Shown here: piece after piece, positions 7,650-16,601 of the stretch
Position numbering within the stretch: position 1 is the first letter of the stretch
How the letters are laid out: the number at the start of each line of letters is the position of its first letter
Source: an uncultured Bacteroidia bacterium
GTDB taxonomy: Bacteria; Bacteroidota; Bacteroidia; Bacteroidales; UBA932
Assembly (NCBI GenBank): GCA_902773925.1
Contig: CACYGI010000002.1
Span: 1 to 64,000, forward strand
Reading direction: 5' to 3'
Length of the DNA stretch: 64,000 nucleotides
Notes under the pieces: generated by a model
What the model was told of the DNA's origin: nothing
Seen by the model: only the letters and a program-made list of their open reading frames with translations
The model's database searches: none
Made by a program: the position numbers and the translations under genes

Positions 7650-10600
7650 ATTGAGCTTATAGATGTAAACGTTGTAGTATTCAGTGTTGTTGACGTTACT
7701 TAAAGCATAAGCTGCGAACTTATTAATAGTGCCAGTACGCCAAACCAGACCGCGGGTAGCACCAGAAAGGTTATGCTTAACTTGTATTCGGCCATTATTA
7801 TCCGCAGTAAGGGTCCAGTCGCCAGTGACAGCCGTAGAAGTCGTATTAGGATTGAATCCAGTTCCACTGGTGGCCGTCTTAACAATAAAGTAATTGTTGC
7901 TCATCTTGAGCTTAAAGACCACTTTACCGCTAACCGCAGTGGTAGGAGCAACAAGCGTAATTGCACAGCCATCTACCGTTGCATCATCCGTAGGGAACCT
8001 GTCGTTGGTGGAATCATACTTAGAAGAATGCAAATCAGTAGGAGAAATCGTGCTGGTACCGGTAAATGCGGGAAGCGCATCGTGGTTGGTGTTAATGATA
8101 AGTATCTTATCGCCTGCACTTAACGTTGACGGATCCGTGACCTTTTCATAGTATTTCGTGTCTGCACCAGGATCAGCAACTTTTGCATCCTGCGAACGAG
8201 TTGCCGAAATCGAGCCAGTAGCAGTAGCCGTTACCGTGATGGTGTAATCGGTATCGTAGGAAGAGACGGAGAACGTATGGCTGCCGGCCGCATTAGCATT
8301 ATAAGACTGGGACTCGGTTCCGTCGGACTTCTTGGCGCACGTAACAGTGTAAGAGATAGTATTTGCAGAACCGGATGCTGCCCACTGGACGGTGATATCC
8401 TTCTTGCTGTCGGTATTATCCGTTGTGACCGTGAACGTATCCAGAGTCAGGAAAGAAGTATAGCCGTCAACGGAATACAGACGGTTGTCGGCATTGACCT
8501 CAGGAACCGTACCGTTGTAATTGAAGAGCTGTCCATAGACCACCACGGTCGAACCAGCTTCAAGCTGATCAACTGACGAGAACGCAGCACCGCCGATGTA
8601 CCAGCCGCGGAATACCTGAAGCTGGTCGGTAGAAGTACCGTCATCGGAGATAAAGTAAGTCATACGGGTAGTGTTGTACAATGTACCCTGGGCGACTACG
8701 ATACCCGAAACATATACAGAATCAGTTCCGCCCTGACCAGAAGCGTAATGACTGATAACTTCCAATGCCTCGGCAACCGTGTACGGATTTGCAGGATCCT
8801 TACCGTCCTTACCTGATGCGAATGTAGCACTGACGGTAACATTGCCGGTCATCGTGAACTGGTTGCCGCTGAGTGTTGCACCGGTAACTGTCCACTCTTC
8901 GAGAGTATATCCATCGGGAGCGGTTGCAGAGAGAGTGACGGTAGAGCCGTAAACCACATTGGCATTCTGATCCGTCGTAGTGGCCGTTGCCACTGCGACG
9001 CCGCCGACAGTCGCAGTGATGGAATAACCCGAACCGGGAGCCGTCAGTGTCAGCTGATAGGTAGCAGCAGCCTGATTGACCGTGATTTCTTCTGCTTCTC
9101 CTCCATCATAGGATATAAGTATCGTACCCTCGCGGGCCGCACCTGTATTGGCACTGACAGTGTAGATGAGATTGCCATTTTCCCACTCGACGTCAGTAAC
9201 GACATCACTGTCGCCGATAGCTTCCACATCGTCATCACTTGCCCCGTTGAGCAACTCATACACACCAGTCTCGGTGTATGTACCGGCGGCAGCCGGAGCG
9301 GAGAAGCCGGTCTTGATGACATTCATCGTCGGCACAGCAGCGAACGTTGCAGTAACGGTAACGCCGTATGCGGGCATCGAGAAGGTATTGTTGGAAACGG
9401 AAACCGTAGTAGAAGCATCACCTGTCTTATAAACAGTCAGTTCGTCAAGTACATAGCCTGAATCCGGAGTAACGGTCAGGGTAACCGTTGTGCCCTCGGC
9501 TACGGAAGCCGCACTTGCCGTCACCGTACCGTTCTCAATATTACCATCGATGGTAACGGTGTACTTGGGGGTATTATCCTCAAGCCTGTACAACTGCACT
9601 GCTGCATAACCGGAGGTAGATTCAGACTTGCCTGTATAACAAGCGAAACGGGGACTGCCAGTATTATACCAAATTTCCCTTGCGCTATCATTAACGTTAG
9701 CAATAACCCAGTTGCCAGTCGTTTCACCTGCCGTGATCGTCCAGCGCGAATTATCAGATTCGGAAGCATTGGTAGCCAGCGAATTGCCAGATGTCCAATA
9801 CAAATAATTGTCACCGAACTTGATTGTATAACCGCTTCCGCCACCAGTTGCAGGAGCAATGACAAGCTTGTATGCATTGGTGGTAGAATTGGAAAGGATC
9901 TTACCATCAGAAATCGTTACGGATGCGCCTATACCATACTTCGTAGAAGTAGTGGAAATTGAGGAGAACGCAAGATTCTGATTTTCGCAAACCATGAGAT
10001 AATCACCACTCCAATCCGAAGGTGCCGTATTGACTTTCTCGTAGTAGAGAGTAGCCACATACTGCTTCTGAGTTACGGTGACCGTCTTGTTCTGTGCTGA
10101 GTAGTGCTCCTGGTCAACAGGGTTGACAGAAACGGTAGCCGTGCGCTCAGCGCCGCTGTTGGCCGCCAACGTAACCGTCACCGTCTGGGCCTCAGTCGAA
10201 GGATCCTGGGCGCCGGCAGGAGAAATGCTGGTGATAATTGCGCTTTCCGAAGAAGCCGTCCATTCAACGTTGGAAGTAACTGTAAATGTAACCTCGGATC
10301 CGGCAGTGCATTCAGCCTTCTCAGGGGTAGTCCCGCTGACGGTCAGCGAAGCCTCGCCGAAGACTGCGGATACGGTCACAGGGTAACCGGGCATCGTGAA
10401 CTGATCGTTCTCAACCGAAATCTTGACCGAGCTGTCATCAGTCTTATAGACATCCCAGCTGGTAAATATACCGGTCGTCGGAGTTGCCGTAAGGGTTACA
10501 GTCGAGCCTTCGTACTGCGTACCTGCAGGATCAGTAGATACTGTACCGCCGGTGATGCCGGGATCTACAGTGATAGCGTATGCCTCGGCATATTTTGAAT

Positions 10601-11990
10601 CCTGCTTGTAGAACTTGAAGTGAACAGAACTTGTTGAAGCCGAAACATATCCACGGAAATCGGAAGTTCCGTTGATACCGATATATCTGGCCACATAGCC
10701 ATCATTTGTCTTGAGCTGATCACCATCAAGGACGAAAAGATTTCTTTGAGTAGAACTACTACCAGTCGGGCCGACTCTCAGATTATCATTACTGCTCTTA
10801 TCCGCTTCTGTGCTGCAATACAGGAAATTATTGTCGTCAGCGTAAGAGTAGAAGATGTATCCGTCGGTATTGTTGCCCGTCAGGGTCCACTTGATATTAT
10901 TGCCAGGCTCGCCTACGATGTGGGTATCGGCATCAGCCTTGGTATTATCAACCGTGACCGACACTGGTACCGGACCGCCGGTAGAAGTATTCAGGGTATT
11001 GTCAACACCATAAGTGTCATTACCGACCATCACGAAGACATCACCTGCGTTGATATTGCTCAGAGACGTTTCCACCCAGTCATCGATAAGCGGAGGGAAT
11101 TCGTCCGGAGTATCGAAGTTGAGCGTGCGTATCTTGCCTTCCTTGAAGGAAGCGTCTTTGGTAAGCTCTATGGTCTTCTCGTAGCCGTTGACTGCAAGGG
11201 TGAGCGTAGAGCCCGAGTTGGCCTTGAAAGGCTTGATGGCAATGTAGAAGTTTGCAGTATCGTTGGCAGCTATTTCCTCGCCGTTCTTGACTTTCAGAAT
11301 TGCGGTATTGGAAGACGAGCCGTCAACCGGAGTCATCACTGCGTTCTCACCCGTGAAATTGATATAGAACGAACCTGCGATGGCCTCAGTGCCCGTGAAG
11401 GAAACCTCATTGACCGTAAGGGACTCGGAGGTCTTGTTGGTCACGTGGACCTTCAGGATCGAGAGGGCTTGGTTGAGGGTTATAGCCGGCACCTGAGCCG
11501 AAGGGACTGCAGTGGTCTTGCCGTAGAGCGGGAAATACTGTCCTACGAGATGCGCGCTGCTGTTGTTGCCGTTCTGCTCCTGGTAGCTGCCCACGGCGCT
11601 GCCGATACGGGTGGCACCAGCCGAGGTATTGGCAGGAGTCGTTATCTCCGAATTGTACGGATAGAGGACGTACCAGTCATTGCTGGACGAGGGTAAAGTC
11701 AGGTCACCGGTGAACTTCTCGCCACTGTCGTGCGTGAATTCCACATTGCCTCCATACTCCGTCGTACCGTTCTCGGCGGCAAATACGCTGAGCTTGTCAT
11801 CGGCCGACCAGACGACAGTATTCTCACTCATCTCCGTCCTGGTCTCCGGAACAACCATAATAACGAAGTTCCCCTTCGTCGAGGGCTCCGGAGGATTCTG
11901 TTCTTCAAATCCATTACATCCGGAAATAGCAAGGGTCATAATACCAATCAACCCGAGCGATACAAGTGAATTGCGTTTCATAGTCTTCAT
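7647..11990 (-). CDS. large fimbrillin-like multidomain surface lipoprotein
   Basis: 1,447 aa from MKTMKRNS. That start is chosen because the longer frame to 12059 overlaps the small upstream ORF and would bury the signal peptide. The lipobox is LAISGC, giving an acylated Cys and likely outer-membrane or surface anchoring. A Mfa-like fimbrillin module follows (TRTEM...VVWSADDKLSVF, YVLYPYNSE). Three copies of an unnamed ~165-aa module each end in an aromatic/basic strand (FKFYKQ, VQLYRLED, VYIYKLN). Between them are BACON-like and bacterial-repeat modules (TVTLTATP, MPGYPVTVSAVF) and an OB-like DUF6359-type module (NPYTVAEALEV). The protein stops right after the third ~165-aa module, at a TGA inside what reads as a linker to the nuclease at 6087-7574. 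Ligand unknown; adhesion or glycan binding is inferred. Confidence 0.85.
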   Translation of the reverse strand: MKTMKRNSLVSLGLIGIMTLAISGCNGFEEQNPPEPSTKGNFVIMVVPETRTEMSENTVVWSADDKLSVFAAENGTTEYGGNVEFTHDSGEKFTGDLTLPSSSNDWYVLYPYNSEITTPANTSAGATRIGSAVGSYQEQNGNNSSAHLVGQYFPLYGKTTAVPSAQVPAITLNQALSILKVHVTNKTSESLTVNEVSFTGTEAIAGSFYINFTGENAVMTPVDGSSSNTAILKVKNGEEIAANDTANFYIAIKPFKANSGSTLTLAVNGYEKTIELTKDASFKEGKIRTLNFDTPDEFPPLIDDWVETSLSNINAGDVFVMVGNDTYGVDNTLNTSTGGPVPVSVTVDNTKADADTHIVGEPGNNIKWTLTGNNTDGYIFYSYADDNNFLYCSTEADKSSNDNLRVGPTGSSSTQRNLFVLDGDQLKTNDGYVARYIGINGTSDFRGYVSASTSSVHFKFYKQDSKYAEAYAITVDPGITGGTVSTDPAGTQYEGSTVTLTATPTTGIFTSWDVYKTDDSSVKISVENDQFTMPGYPVTVSAVFGEASLTVSGTTPEKAECTAGSEVTFTVTSNVEWTASSESAIITSISPAGAQDPSTEAQTVTVTLAANSGAERTATVSVNPVDQEHYSAQNKTVTVTQKQYVATLYYEKVNTAPSDWSGDYLMVCENQNLAFSSISTTSTKYGIGASVTISDGKILSNSTTNAYKLVIAPATGGGSGYTIKFGDNYLYWTSGNSLATNASESDNSRWTITAGETTGNWVIANVNDSAREIWYNTGSPRFACYTGKSESTSGYAAVQLYRLEDNTPKYTVTIDGNIENGTVTASAASVAEGTTVTLTVTPDSGYVLDELTVYKTGDASTTVSVSNNTFSMPAYGVTVTATFAAVPTMNVIKTGFSAPAAAGTYTETGVYELLNGASDDDVEAIGDSDVVTDVEWENGNLIYTVSANTGAAREGTILISYDGGEAEEITVNQAAATYQLTLTAPGSGYSITATVGGVAVATATTTDQNANVVYGSTVTLSATAPDGYTLEEWTVTGATLSGNQFTMTGNVTVSATFASGKDGKDPANPYTVAEALEVISHYASGQGGTDSVYVSGIVVAQGTLYNTTRMTYFISDDGTSTDQLQVFRGWYIGGAAFSSVDQLEAGSTVVVYGQLFNYNGTVPEVNADNRLYSVDGYTSFLTLDTFTVTTDNTDSKKDITVQWAASGSANTISYTVTCAKKSDGTESQSYNANAAGSHTFSVSSYDTDYTITVTATATGSISATRSQDAKVADPGADTKYYEKVTDPSTLSAGDKILIINTNHDALPAFTGTSTISPTDLHSSKYDSTNDRFPTDDATVDGCAITLVAPTTAVSGKVVFKLKMSNNYFIVKTATSGTGFNPNTTSTAVTGDWTLTADNNGRIQVKHNLSGATRGLVWRTGTINKFAAYALSNVNNTEYYNVYIYKLN

Positions 11991-12003
11991 CTTTTGGGGT
12001 TGA

Positions 12004-12156
12004 TTAGAAATAGAGTTCATCATCCTCATCATCTGAGAATTGATTGATACCGAAACCACCGCTCGTGCAGAGAATCTCAGGATTCAACAGATTGAGCGGC
12101 CTGAACTGAGGAGCCTCATACTCCTTCCGGACAATTGATTTGTTTTGGCAGAACAT
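12004..12156 (-). CDS. small leader-type ORF A (50 aa) upstream of the nuclease lipoprotein
   Basis: Encodes 50 aa starting MFCQNKSIVRKEYEAPQFRP and ending SDDEDDELYF, then TAA. It fits the shared pattern Y-x2-P-x4-L-x-L-x4-I-L-x2-S seen in all four small ORFs of this window, and has an acidic/aromatic tail. The stop is 13 nt upstream of the lipoprotein start, so they form one transcript. Its first 16 codons lie inside the inverted leader repeat and are the same as in ORF C except for one Glu/Val change at residue 14. No signal peptide or membrane segment. Function unknown: a leader peptide, a secreted peptide or a small partner of the lipoprotein are all possible. Confidence 0.75.
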   Translation of the reverse strand: MFCQNKSIVRKEYEAPQFRPLNLLNPEILCTSGGFGINQFSDDEDDELYF

Positions 12157-12225
12157 AGTTTATCAGGGTTTTAATCGTTTTATAATCATTATCAATGACA
12201 CTCCCGTCAGCCCGCTATCTCGGAC
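12109..12225 (-). repeat. inverted leader repeat, left copy (117 bp)
   Basis: Its reverse complement matches 16366-16481 from GTCCGAGATAGCGGGCTGAC through the small-ORF start to GGCTCCT, with a single-base indel in the A-run near TATAAAACG and one substitution. It covers part of the 5' untranslated leader plus the first 16 codons of ORF A. The two copies face outward and flank 4.1 kb holding the Cthe_2159-like and DUF3800 genes. Confidence 0.9.
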
Positions 12226-12288
12226 CTAAAGGAGCGAAGAGTTGTTAAATAAGTACTTAATCGCGTAATACACCGTTTTATTAACCTG

Positions 12289-12318
12289 CAAAGGTAGCAA
12301 TAATTTTCTATATGACAA
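12289..12318 (-). promoter_or_regulatory. promoter of the ORF A / nuclease-lipoprotein operon
   Basis: On the minus strand TTG (12316-12318, in TTGTC) is followed after 19 nt by TACCTTTG (12289-12296), a full -33/-7 match. It lies outside the inverted leader repeat, in the segment between the two repeat copies. The predicted leader before ORF A is about 125 nt and contains most of the repeat. Confidence 0.75.
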
Positions 12319-12399
12319 GCTTTTGAATATAATTTTATCAACAATCGTATTTGGCTGAAAAAATATTCCGACAGCGGGATTTTGGTCCGATGTTTGACT

Positions 12400-12407
12400 T
12401 ACCTTCG
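12400..12407 (+). promoter_or_regulatory. possible -7 element for ORF B
   Basis: TACCTTCG is one base off TAnnTTTG and lies 24 nt before the ORF B start. TTTTGG about 15-18 nt upstream is a weak -33. It would make the ORF B transcript divergent from the minus-strand promoter at 12289-12318, with about 80 bp between them. Confidence 0.4.
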
Positions 12408-12430
12408 CAATCAAAAACCACTTATAAGCA

Positions 12431-12571
12431 ATGGACAACTCTAACCCGTCAACTAAAACCTACCGCAACCCACTGACAGAAACGATAATACTGCAGGCGG
12501 GGCGCGTCATATCCTCATCTACGAGCGGGAATCTGGAGCCATTTAGCGATCTCTCAGACTACGACTGGTAA
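12431..12571 (+). CDS. small leader-type ORF B (46 aa) upstream of the beta-helix lipoprotein
   Basis: 46 aa, starting MDNSNPSTKTYRNPLTETII and ending FSDLSDYDW. It aligns with the other small ORFs over Y-x2-P-x4-I-x-L-x4-V-I-x2-S, and keeps the acidic/aromatic tail. It differs from ORFs A and C before the Tyr and has no leader repeat. The stop is 20 nt before the lipoprotein ATG, with GGAGG in between. No signal peptide. Function unknown. Confidence 0.7.
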   Translation: MDNSNPSTKTYRNPLTETIILQAGRVISSSTSGNLEPFSDLSDYDW

Positions 12572-12591
12572 TTATACGGGAGGAAACGATT

Positions 12592-15213
12592 ATGAAGAAG
12601 AGCATTTTCAAAAGTACGGCCCTGATGGCGGCGTTCGCACTTATAGCGACGTCCTGTATGGCGGAGGCCGATTACGACACCCTCAAGAAGGTGGACATTA
12701 CAGCCGAGGCGGAAGCCTTGAACCTGGACACGAAGACTTCGCTTACGGACGATCTGACCTGCGTCTGGAGCGGAGGCGAACGGATCGCCGTCTATGACGG
12801 GACCGGCATCCGCGAATTTAGCGCCACGAGCGTCAGCGGCAGCTCGGCCGTCTTCAGTGGCGAGATGAATACCGCTTCGGGAACATTCTGCGTAGCATAT
12901 CCTTACGGACAGGCAAGCGCCTGCTCCGGCGGCCTCTGGACGGTTGAGATTCCAGCAGAGCAGACAGTAGCTGCCGGAGGCTCGACGGCCGAAGGTGCGC
13001 TCGTAGCGGTGGGATCATCAACAGATGCGACTCACGCCACGTTCCATCAGGTCACAGGACTGGTACGGTTTGAGCTCACACAGAGCGATATAGTGTCAGT
13101 CGAGCTGAGCGGCAACGGCGGCGAGCATCTGGCCGGCAGCCTGGCAGTGGCGGCAACTGACGGGACGATCGATTCGTTCCAGATTCCTTCCGACAAAGTA
13201 ACACTCACGCACGCGTCGGGCGCATTTCCCGCAGGAGTCTATTACTTTGCCATAGCGCCGGTGACATTTGCCGAAGGCCTGACGCTCGTGCTTACAAGCA
13301 ATACGGGCACGGTATCGGTCAAGGCCAGCACCAGCCCGGCCACGGCCGCGCGGGCAGGCGGCATCAACCTCGGCGAGGTCAGTCCCACCTCGGGCTCCGG
13401 CACGGAGATAGCTGAAGGCTGCGTCAACGTGGTATTCAGGGGCAAATCGGCCACCGTCACGATCGCGAGCGACATCGCCCAGTATGTGACACCGACGGTT
13501 GACGGGGCGCACGTGAGCATCGCCCAGAGCAGCGAAATGACCAACGAACTGATCGATGCAGGCACGGCGAGCGAGATCACCTACAACCTGAGCGGCACCA
13601 GCAGCGACGGCGAATTCTACCTTTCCGGCTCGTCCAAAGCCACGATAGAGCTCAACGGTCTGACACTGGCCAACGTCAACCCCGTTTTCAGCGGAGCTGC
13701 AGTCCATATCCAGAACGGCAAGCGCATCAAAGTCAAGGTCGTAACGGGCACCACCAATACGCTCAAAGACGCGGCCGGCGGCTCGCAGAAGGGCTGCCTC
13801 TACATCAAGGGACACGCCGAATTTGCCCAGAAGGGCACTCTCAACATCGTCGGCAACCTCAAGCACGGCATCAAGACGGGAGAGTATTTCACGCTCAAAA
13901 ACGCCAACATCAATATCCTCTCGGCGGTCGGTGACGGCATCAACTGCACGCAGTATTTCCAGATGACAAGCGGCTCGATCAGCATCAGCGGGACGGCAGA
14001 TGACGGCATCCAGTGCGACATCGACGATACCACGACCGGCTCGACCGGAGAGACCGACGGGCACGATGACGAGGATTCGGGCAACATCTACCTCGAGGGC
14101 GGCTCGATCAACGTCAGCGTTACGGCCGACGCGGCCAAATGCATCAAAGCCGAAGGCGACATTCGCGCGAGCGGCACTACGGTAACGGCAACCACCTCCG
14201 GCGGCGGATTGTGGGACAGCAGCAAGTCCAAGACCAAATCCTCTTCGTGCATCAGTGCCGACGGCAATATGGCCATCAGCGGCGGCACGCTCATCCTGAC
14301 GAGCACCGGCGCGGGCGGCAAGGGCATCAGCGTCGATGGCGACCTGGCCATCAGCGGCGGTAATACGACTGTCAGCACTTCGGGCAACGCCGTGGTGGCA
14401 TCTTCGTCGGGTGTGATCTCCGTGGTCTCCCAGTCCAGCCAGCTTGACAAATACGACAGCGACTATAAGTCTTCGCCCAAGGGCATCAAGGTGGACGGAG
14501 CGATCACCATCAGCGATGTTGCAGTGATCAATGTCACCACGACCGGAGCCGGCGGAGAGGGCATCGAGTCCAAGACCAATATCACCGTCAGCGGCGGGCA
14601 TACCACTATCAATGCCTCCGACGATGCCATCAATGCTTCATACAATGATGACACCAGAAGCCTTGCCGATGCCGGGGACTTCACTATCACGGGAGGATAT
14701 CTCTACGCTCATTCGAGCGGAAATGACGGCATCGACGCCAACGGCAACTGCTATATCAAGGGCGGCCTGGTCTATGCCATCGGAGCACCTGCGCCAGAGA
14801 AGTCCATTGATGCCAATACCGAGGAGAACAAGAAGCTCTATATCACCGGCGGTACCATTGTGGCTGTCGGGGATTTCGAAAAGGGACCGAGCATTACGGG
14901 CGGCACCTGCAAATACGCTTCGTCGTGGACTGAGTCCTCGTGGCACGCGCTCTACAATGGCGGGGAGCTGGTCTTGGCTTTCAAGACTCCTATGAAGTCT
15001 TCGTCGCAGGGCGGCCCCGGTGGTCCGGGTGGTCCGGGTGGCTCCGGCAGCCAGGCGCTGTTGGTCTATACCTCGTCCACGCCCAGCCTCAAATCCGGCG
15101 TGACGGTCTCCGGGGGCACGACTTACTTCGGCGGCGAGGGCAACATCGGCTGCACCGTCTCGGGCGGCTCCAACGTCACCCTCAAAAACCTCGGCAGCTC
15201 CGGCGGATGGTAA
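12592..15213 (+). CDS. fimbrillin-like lipoprotein with Cthe_2159-type carbohydrate-binding beta-helix
   Basis: 873 aa. Signal peptide with lipobox LIATSC (Cys-22). Residues about 45-270 form a Mfa-like fimbrillin module (TKTSL, CVWSGGERIAVYDG, CVAYPYGQ). From about 300 to 790 is a right-handed beta-helix with repeated GxI-type turns (DGINCTQYFQMTSGSISISG, DAAKCIKAEGDIRASG), matching the Cthe_2159 carbohydrate-binding family, known members of which bind polysaccharide and Ca. A Gly/Pro-rich stretch (GGPGGPGGPGGSGS) lies near residue 810. The start has a canonical GGAGG at 8-nt spacing, unusual for this phylum. It is coupled to ORF B. A strong terminator follows at 15241. Ligand not identifiable. 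Confidence 0.88.
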   Translation: MKKSIFKSTALMAAFALIATSCMAEADYDTLKKVDITAEAEALNLDTKTSLTDDLTCVWSGGERIAVYDGTGIREFSATSVSGSSAVFSGEMNTASGTFCVAYPYGQASACSGGLWTVEIPAEQTVAAGGSTAEGALVAVGSSTDATHATFHQVTGLVRFELTQSDIVSVELSGNGGEHLAGSLAVAATDGTIDSFQIPSDKVTLTHASGAFPAGVYYFAIAPVTFAEGLTLVLTSNTGTVSVKASTSPATAARAGGINLGEVSPTSGSGTEIAEGCVNVVFRGKSATVTIASDIAQYVTPTVDGAHVSIAQSSEMTNELIDAGTASEITYNLSGTSSDGEFYLSGSSKATIELNGLTLANVNPVFSGAAVHIQNGKRIKVKVVTGTTNTLKDAAGGSQKGCLYIKGHAEFAQKGTLNIVGNLKHGIKTGEYFTLKNANINILSAVGDGINCTQYFQMTSGSISISGTADDGIQCDIDDTTTGSTGETDGHDDEDSGNIYLEGGSINVSVTADAAKCIKAEGDIRASGTTVTATTSGGGLWDSSKSKTKSSSCISADGNMAISGGTLILTSTGAGGKGISVDGDLAISGGNTTVSTSGNAVVASSSGVISVVSQSSQLDKYDSDYKSSPKGIKVDGAITISDVAVINVTTTGAGGEGIESKTNITVSGGHTTINASDDAINASYNDDTRSLADAGDFTITGGYLYAHSSGNDGIDANGNCYIKGGLVYAIGAPAPEKSIDANTEENKKLYITGGTIVAVGDFEKGPSITGGTCKYASSWTESSWHALYNGGELVLAFKTPMKSSSQGGPGGPGGPGGSGSQALLVYTSSTPSLKSGVTVSGGTTYFGGEGNIGCTVSGGSNVTLKNLGSSGGW

Positions 15214-15240
15214 CGGGGACTGGGCGACAACCGCTATATT

Positions 15241-15273
15241 GGGGGCTTCGGAGCGCTGAAGCCCCCTTTTTTT
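15241..15273 (+). terminator. rho-independent terminator after the beta-helix lipoprotein
   Basis: GGGGGCTTC (15241-15249) pairs with GAAGCCCCC (15258-15266), followed by seven T residues. It lies 28 nt after the stop codon and just before the convergent DUF3800 gene. Confidence 0.9.
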
Positions 15274-15283
15274 CTTTTCTATT

Positions 15284-16183
15284 TTATTGATCTAACTTCG
15301 ATTGGCAAAGATTGCAAGTACAACCTTCGTTAGTGAAGTGACGGACACCAACAATTTTCCCATGGCGGTTATCAAAGCGGGATTTGATTCGATTAAACAG
15401 ATCAGTCTCCCCGTTTTCAAAATAGCGTCGTAACGCAAAGGCGCATATATCTGCTATTTGAACCATGCCTGTAAGAGAAGAGTCTACAAACAATGGCGTT
15501 TCGATGATGTGACGAATCTCTGTCCAAAAAGTTCCCCTATGGTGGAATACCTTCATTAATGAAGTCAACTTTTTCGATTCAGTTTCATTATTATCATGGA
15601 TCAATAGACCATAATTATCTTCCCCATCACGACAGACATTGGACATATAATATTCAAACCGGGTAACAATTTGCTCAAAAGCCTGCTCATCTGCACTATG
15701 TGACGCTTTAGCAGGGTCAAAAAACACTTTATCTATACACTCTGCGAAAACACGAGCGAAAGACCAGCGGCCAATAGTGTCTGCTATTTCCTGAAGAAAG
15801 CACATACGTTCATCGAAAGTCAGGTGTATATAAGCATCTGTCTTTGTATAATTCTTCTTCGTCTGTTTTAGAGCCTTGGGATTATTCGTTTTTTTGATTC
15901 TGTACAATTCAGCCGTCCTTGCGGATAAAACAGCTGATCGCCGGTCGGAATAATTCATTCTATCAAAACCGTCAATTGAACTTTGTTCCAGGTATTCGCG
16001 TTTAATCCAGCCAGTATGTATCTCGGCGGTCGCCAGACCATATCTTGTCTTTATGGAGTTTATCTGACGATCGCATCGTTTCCAGTATTTGACCGGAATA
16101 GAAATCCCGCAAAGGATGTAATGAGAAGTATTGCCTGGTATTTGCGGTGTGCCAGACTCATCAATATAACAGAAGTAGACCAT
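15284..16183 (-). CDS. DUF3800 domain protein
   Basis: 299 aa. It begins MVYFCYIDESGTPQIP, the hallmark FIDESG-type N-terminus of DUF3800, with AEIHTGWIK near residue 55 and a mid-protein LLIHDN. DUF3800 is thought to have an RNase H-like fold with acidic catalytic residues, and is often found near mobile or defence genes. Here it stands alone with its own promoter, between the two copies of the inverted leader repeat and convergent to the beta-helix lipoprotein. Base composition is clearly AT-richer than the core genes, which suggests transfer. Cys residues near the end (GCTCNLC) could bind metal. Biological role unknown. Confidence 0.85.
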   Translation of the reverse strand: MVYFCYIDESGTPQIPGNTSHYILCGISIPVKYWKRCDRQINSIKTRYGLATAEIHTGWIKREYLEQSSIDGFDRMNYSDRRSAVLSARTAELYRIKKTNNPKALKQTKKNYTKTDAYIHLTFDERMCFLQEIADTIGRWSFARVFAECIDKVFFDPAKASHSADEQAFEQIVTRFEYYMSNVCRDGEDNYGLLIHDNNETESKKLTSLMKVFHHRGTFWTEIRHIIETPLFVDSSLTGMVQIADICAFALRRYFENGETDLFNRIKSRFDNRHGKIVGVRHFTNEGCTCNLCQSKLDQ

Positions 16184-16287
16184 GAAGGACAGGCATTATC
16201 GTATGTATATGTAAAAAAAAAAGCGACTAGTATCAAGGAAAGAACTCCCATGATTGAGACGCTTGGCGACTCATCCTAGACGCATTG

Positions 16288-16318
16288 CAAAGGTAAGACA
16301 ATTTTTTCATAATAGCAA
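16288..16318 (-). promoter_or_regulatory. promoter of the DUF3800 gene
   Basis: On the minus strand TTG (16316-16318) is followed after 20 nt by TACCTTTG (16288-16295). It gives the DUF3800 gene its own transcript with a leader of about 100 nt. On the plus strand, TAGTTTTG at 16334-16341 is a candidate -7 for ORF C, with no clear -33. Confidence 0.7.
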
Positions 16319-16365
16319 GCATACACCACTTTTTAGTTTTGGCTTTAGGGGAATAGTGTAGTTAT

Positions 16366-16481
16366 GTCCGAGATAGCGGGCTGACGGGAGTGTCATTGAT
16401 AATGATTATAAACGATTAAAACCCTGATAAACTATGTTCTGCCAAAACAAATCAATTGTCCGGAAGGAGTATGTGGCTCCT
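16366..16481 (+). repeat. inverted leader repeat, right copy (116 bp)
   Basis: Near-identical to the reverse complement of 12109-12225. It starts GTCCGAGATAGCGGGCTGAC and ends GGCTCCT within ORF C. Upstream and downstream sequences diverge abruptly at both ends. Inside is a small palindrome TCATTGATAATGA in the leader. Possible uses are a shared regulatory leader or a recombination site. Confidence 0.9.
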
Positions 16482-16586
16482 GATTATCGAACGCTGATGC
16501 TGGAGACAGCAGTGGTACTTTCTACAAGTCCTTACGACACGAATGCCGATAAGGATGGTTATGATTACTACGACCTTGATGACTAA
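16434..16586 (+). CDS. small leader-type ORF C (50 aa) upstream of the 1,419-aa protein
   Basis: 50 aa. The N-terminus MFCQNKSIVRKEY is identical to ORF A, then the sequence diverges after VAP but keeps Y-x2-P-x4-L-x-L-x4-V-L-x2-S, ending GYDYYDLDD. The stop codon is 15 nt before the next ATG, with AGGAGG in the gap. No signal peptide. The sharp switch from identity to divergence at codon 16, where the DNA repeat ends, suggests that the 5' part was spread by recombination. Confidence 0.75.
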   Translation: MFCQNKSIVRKEYVAPDYRTLMLETAVVLSTSPYDTNADKDGYDYYDLDD

Positions 16587-16601
16587 AAGGAGGACCGTAA
16601 G

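Noticed and set aside
12226..12438. A 70-aa minus-strand ORF between the divergent promoters
   Set aside because: It spans both predicted promoters, is AT-rich, and has no family-like features.
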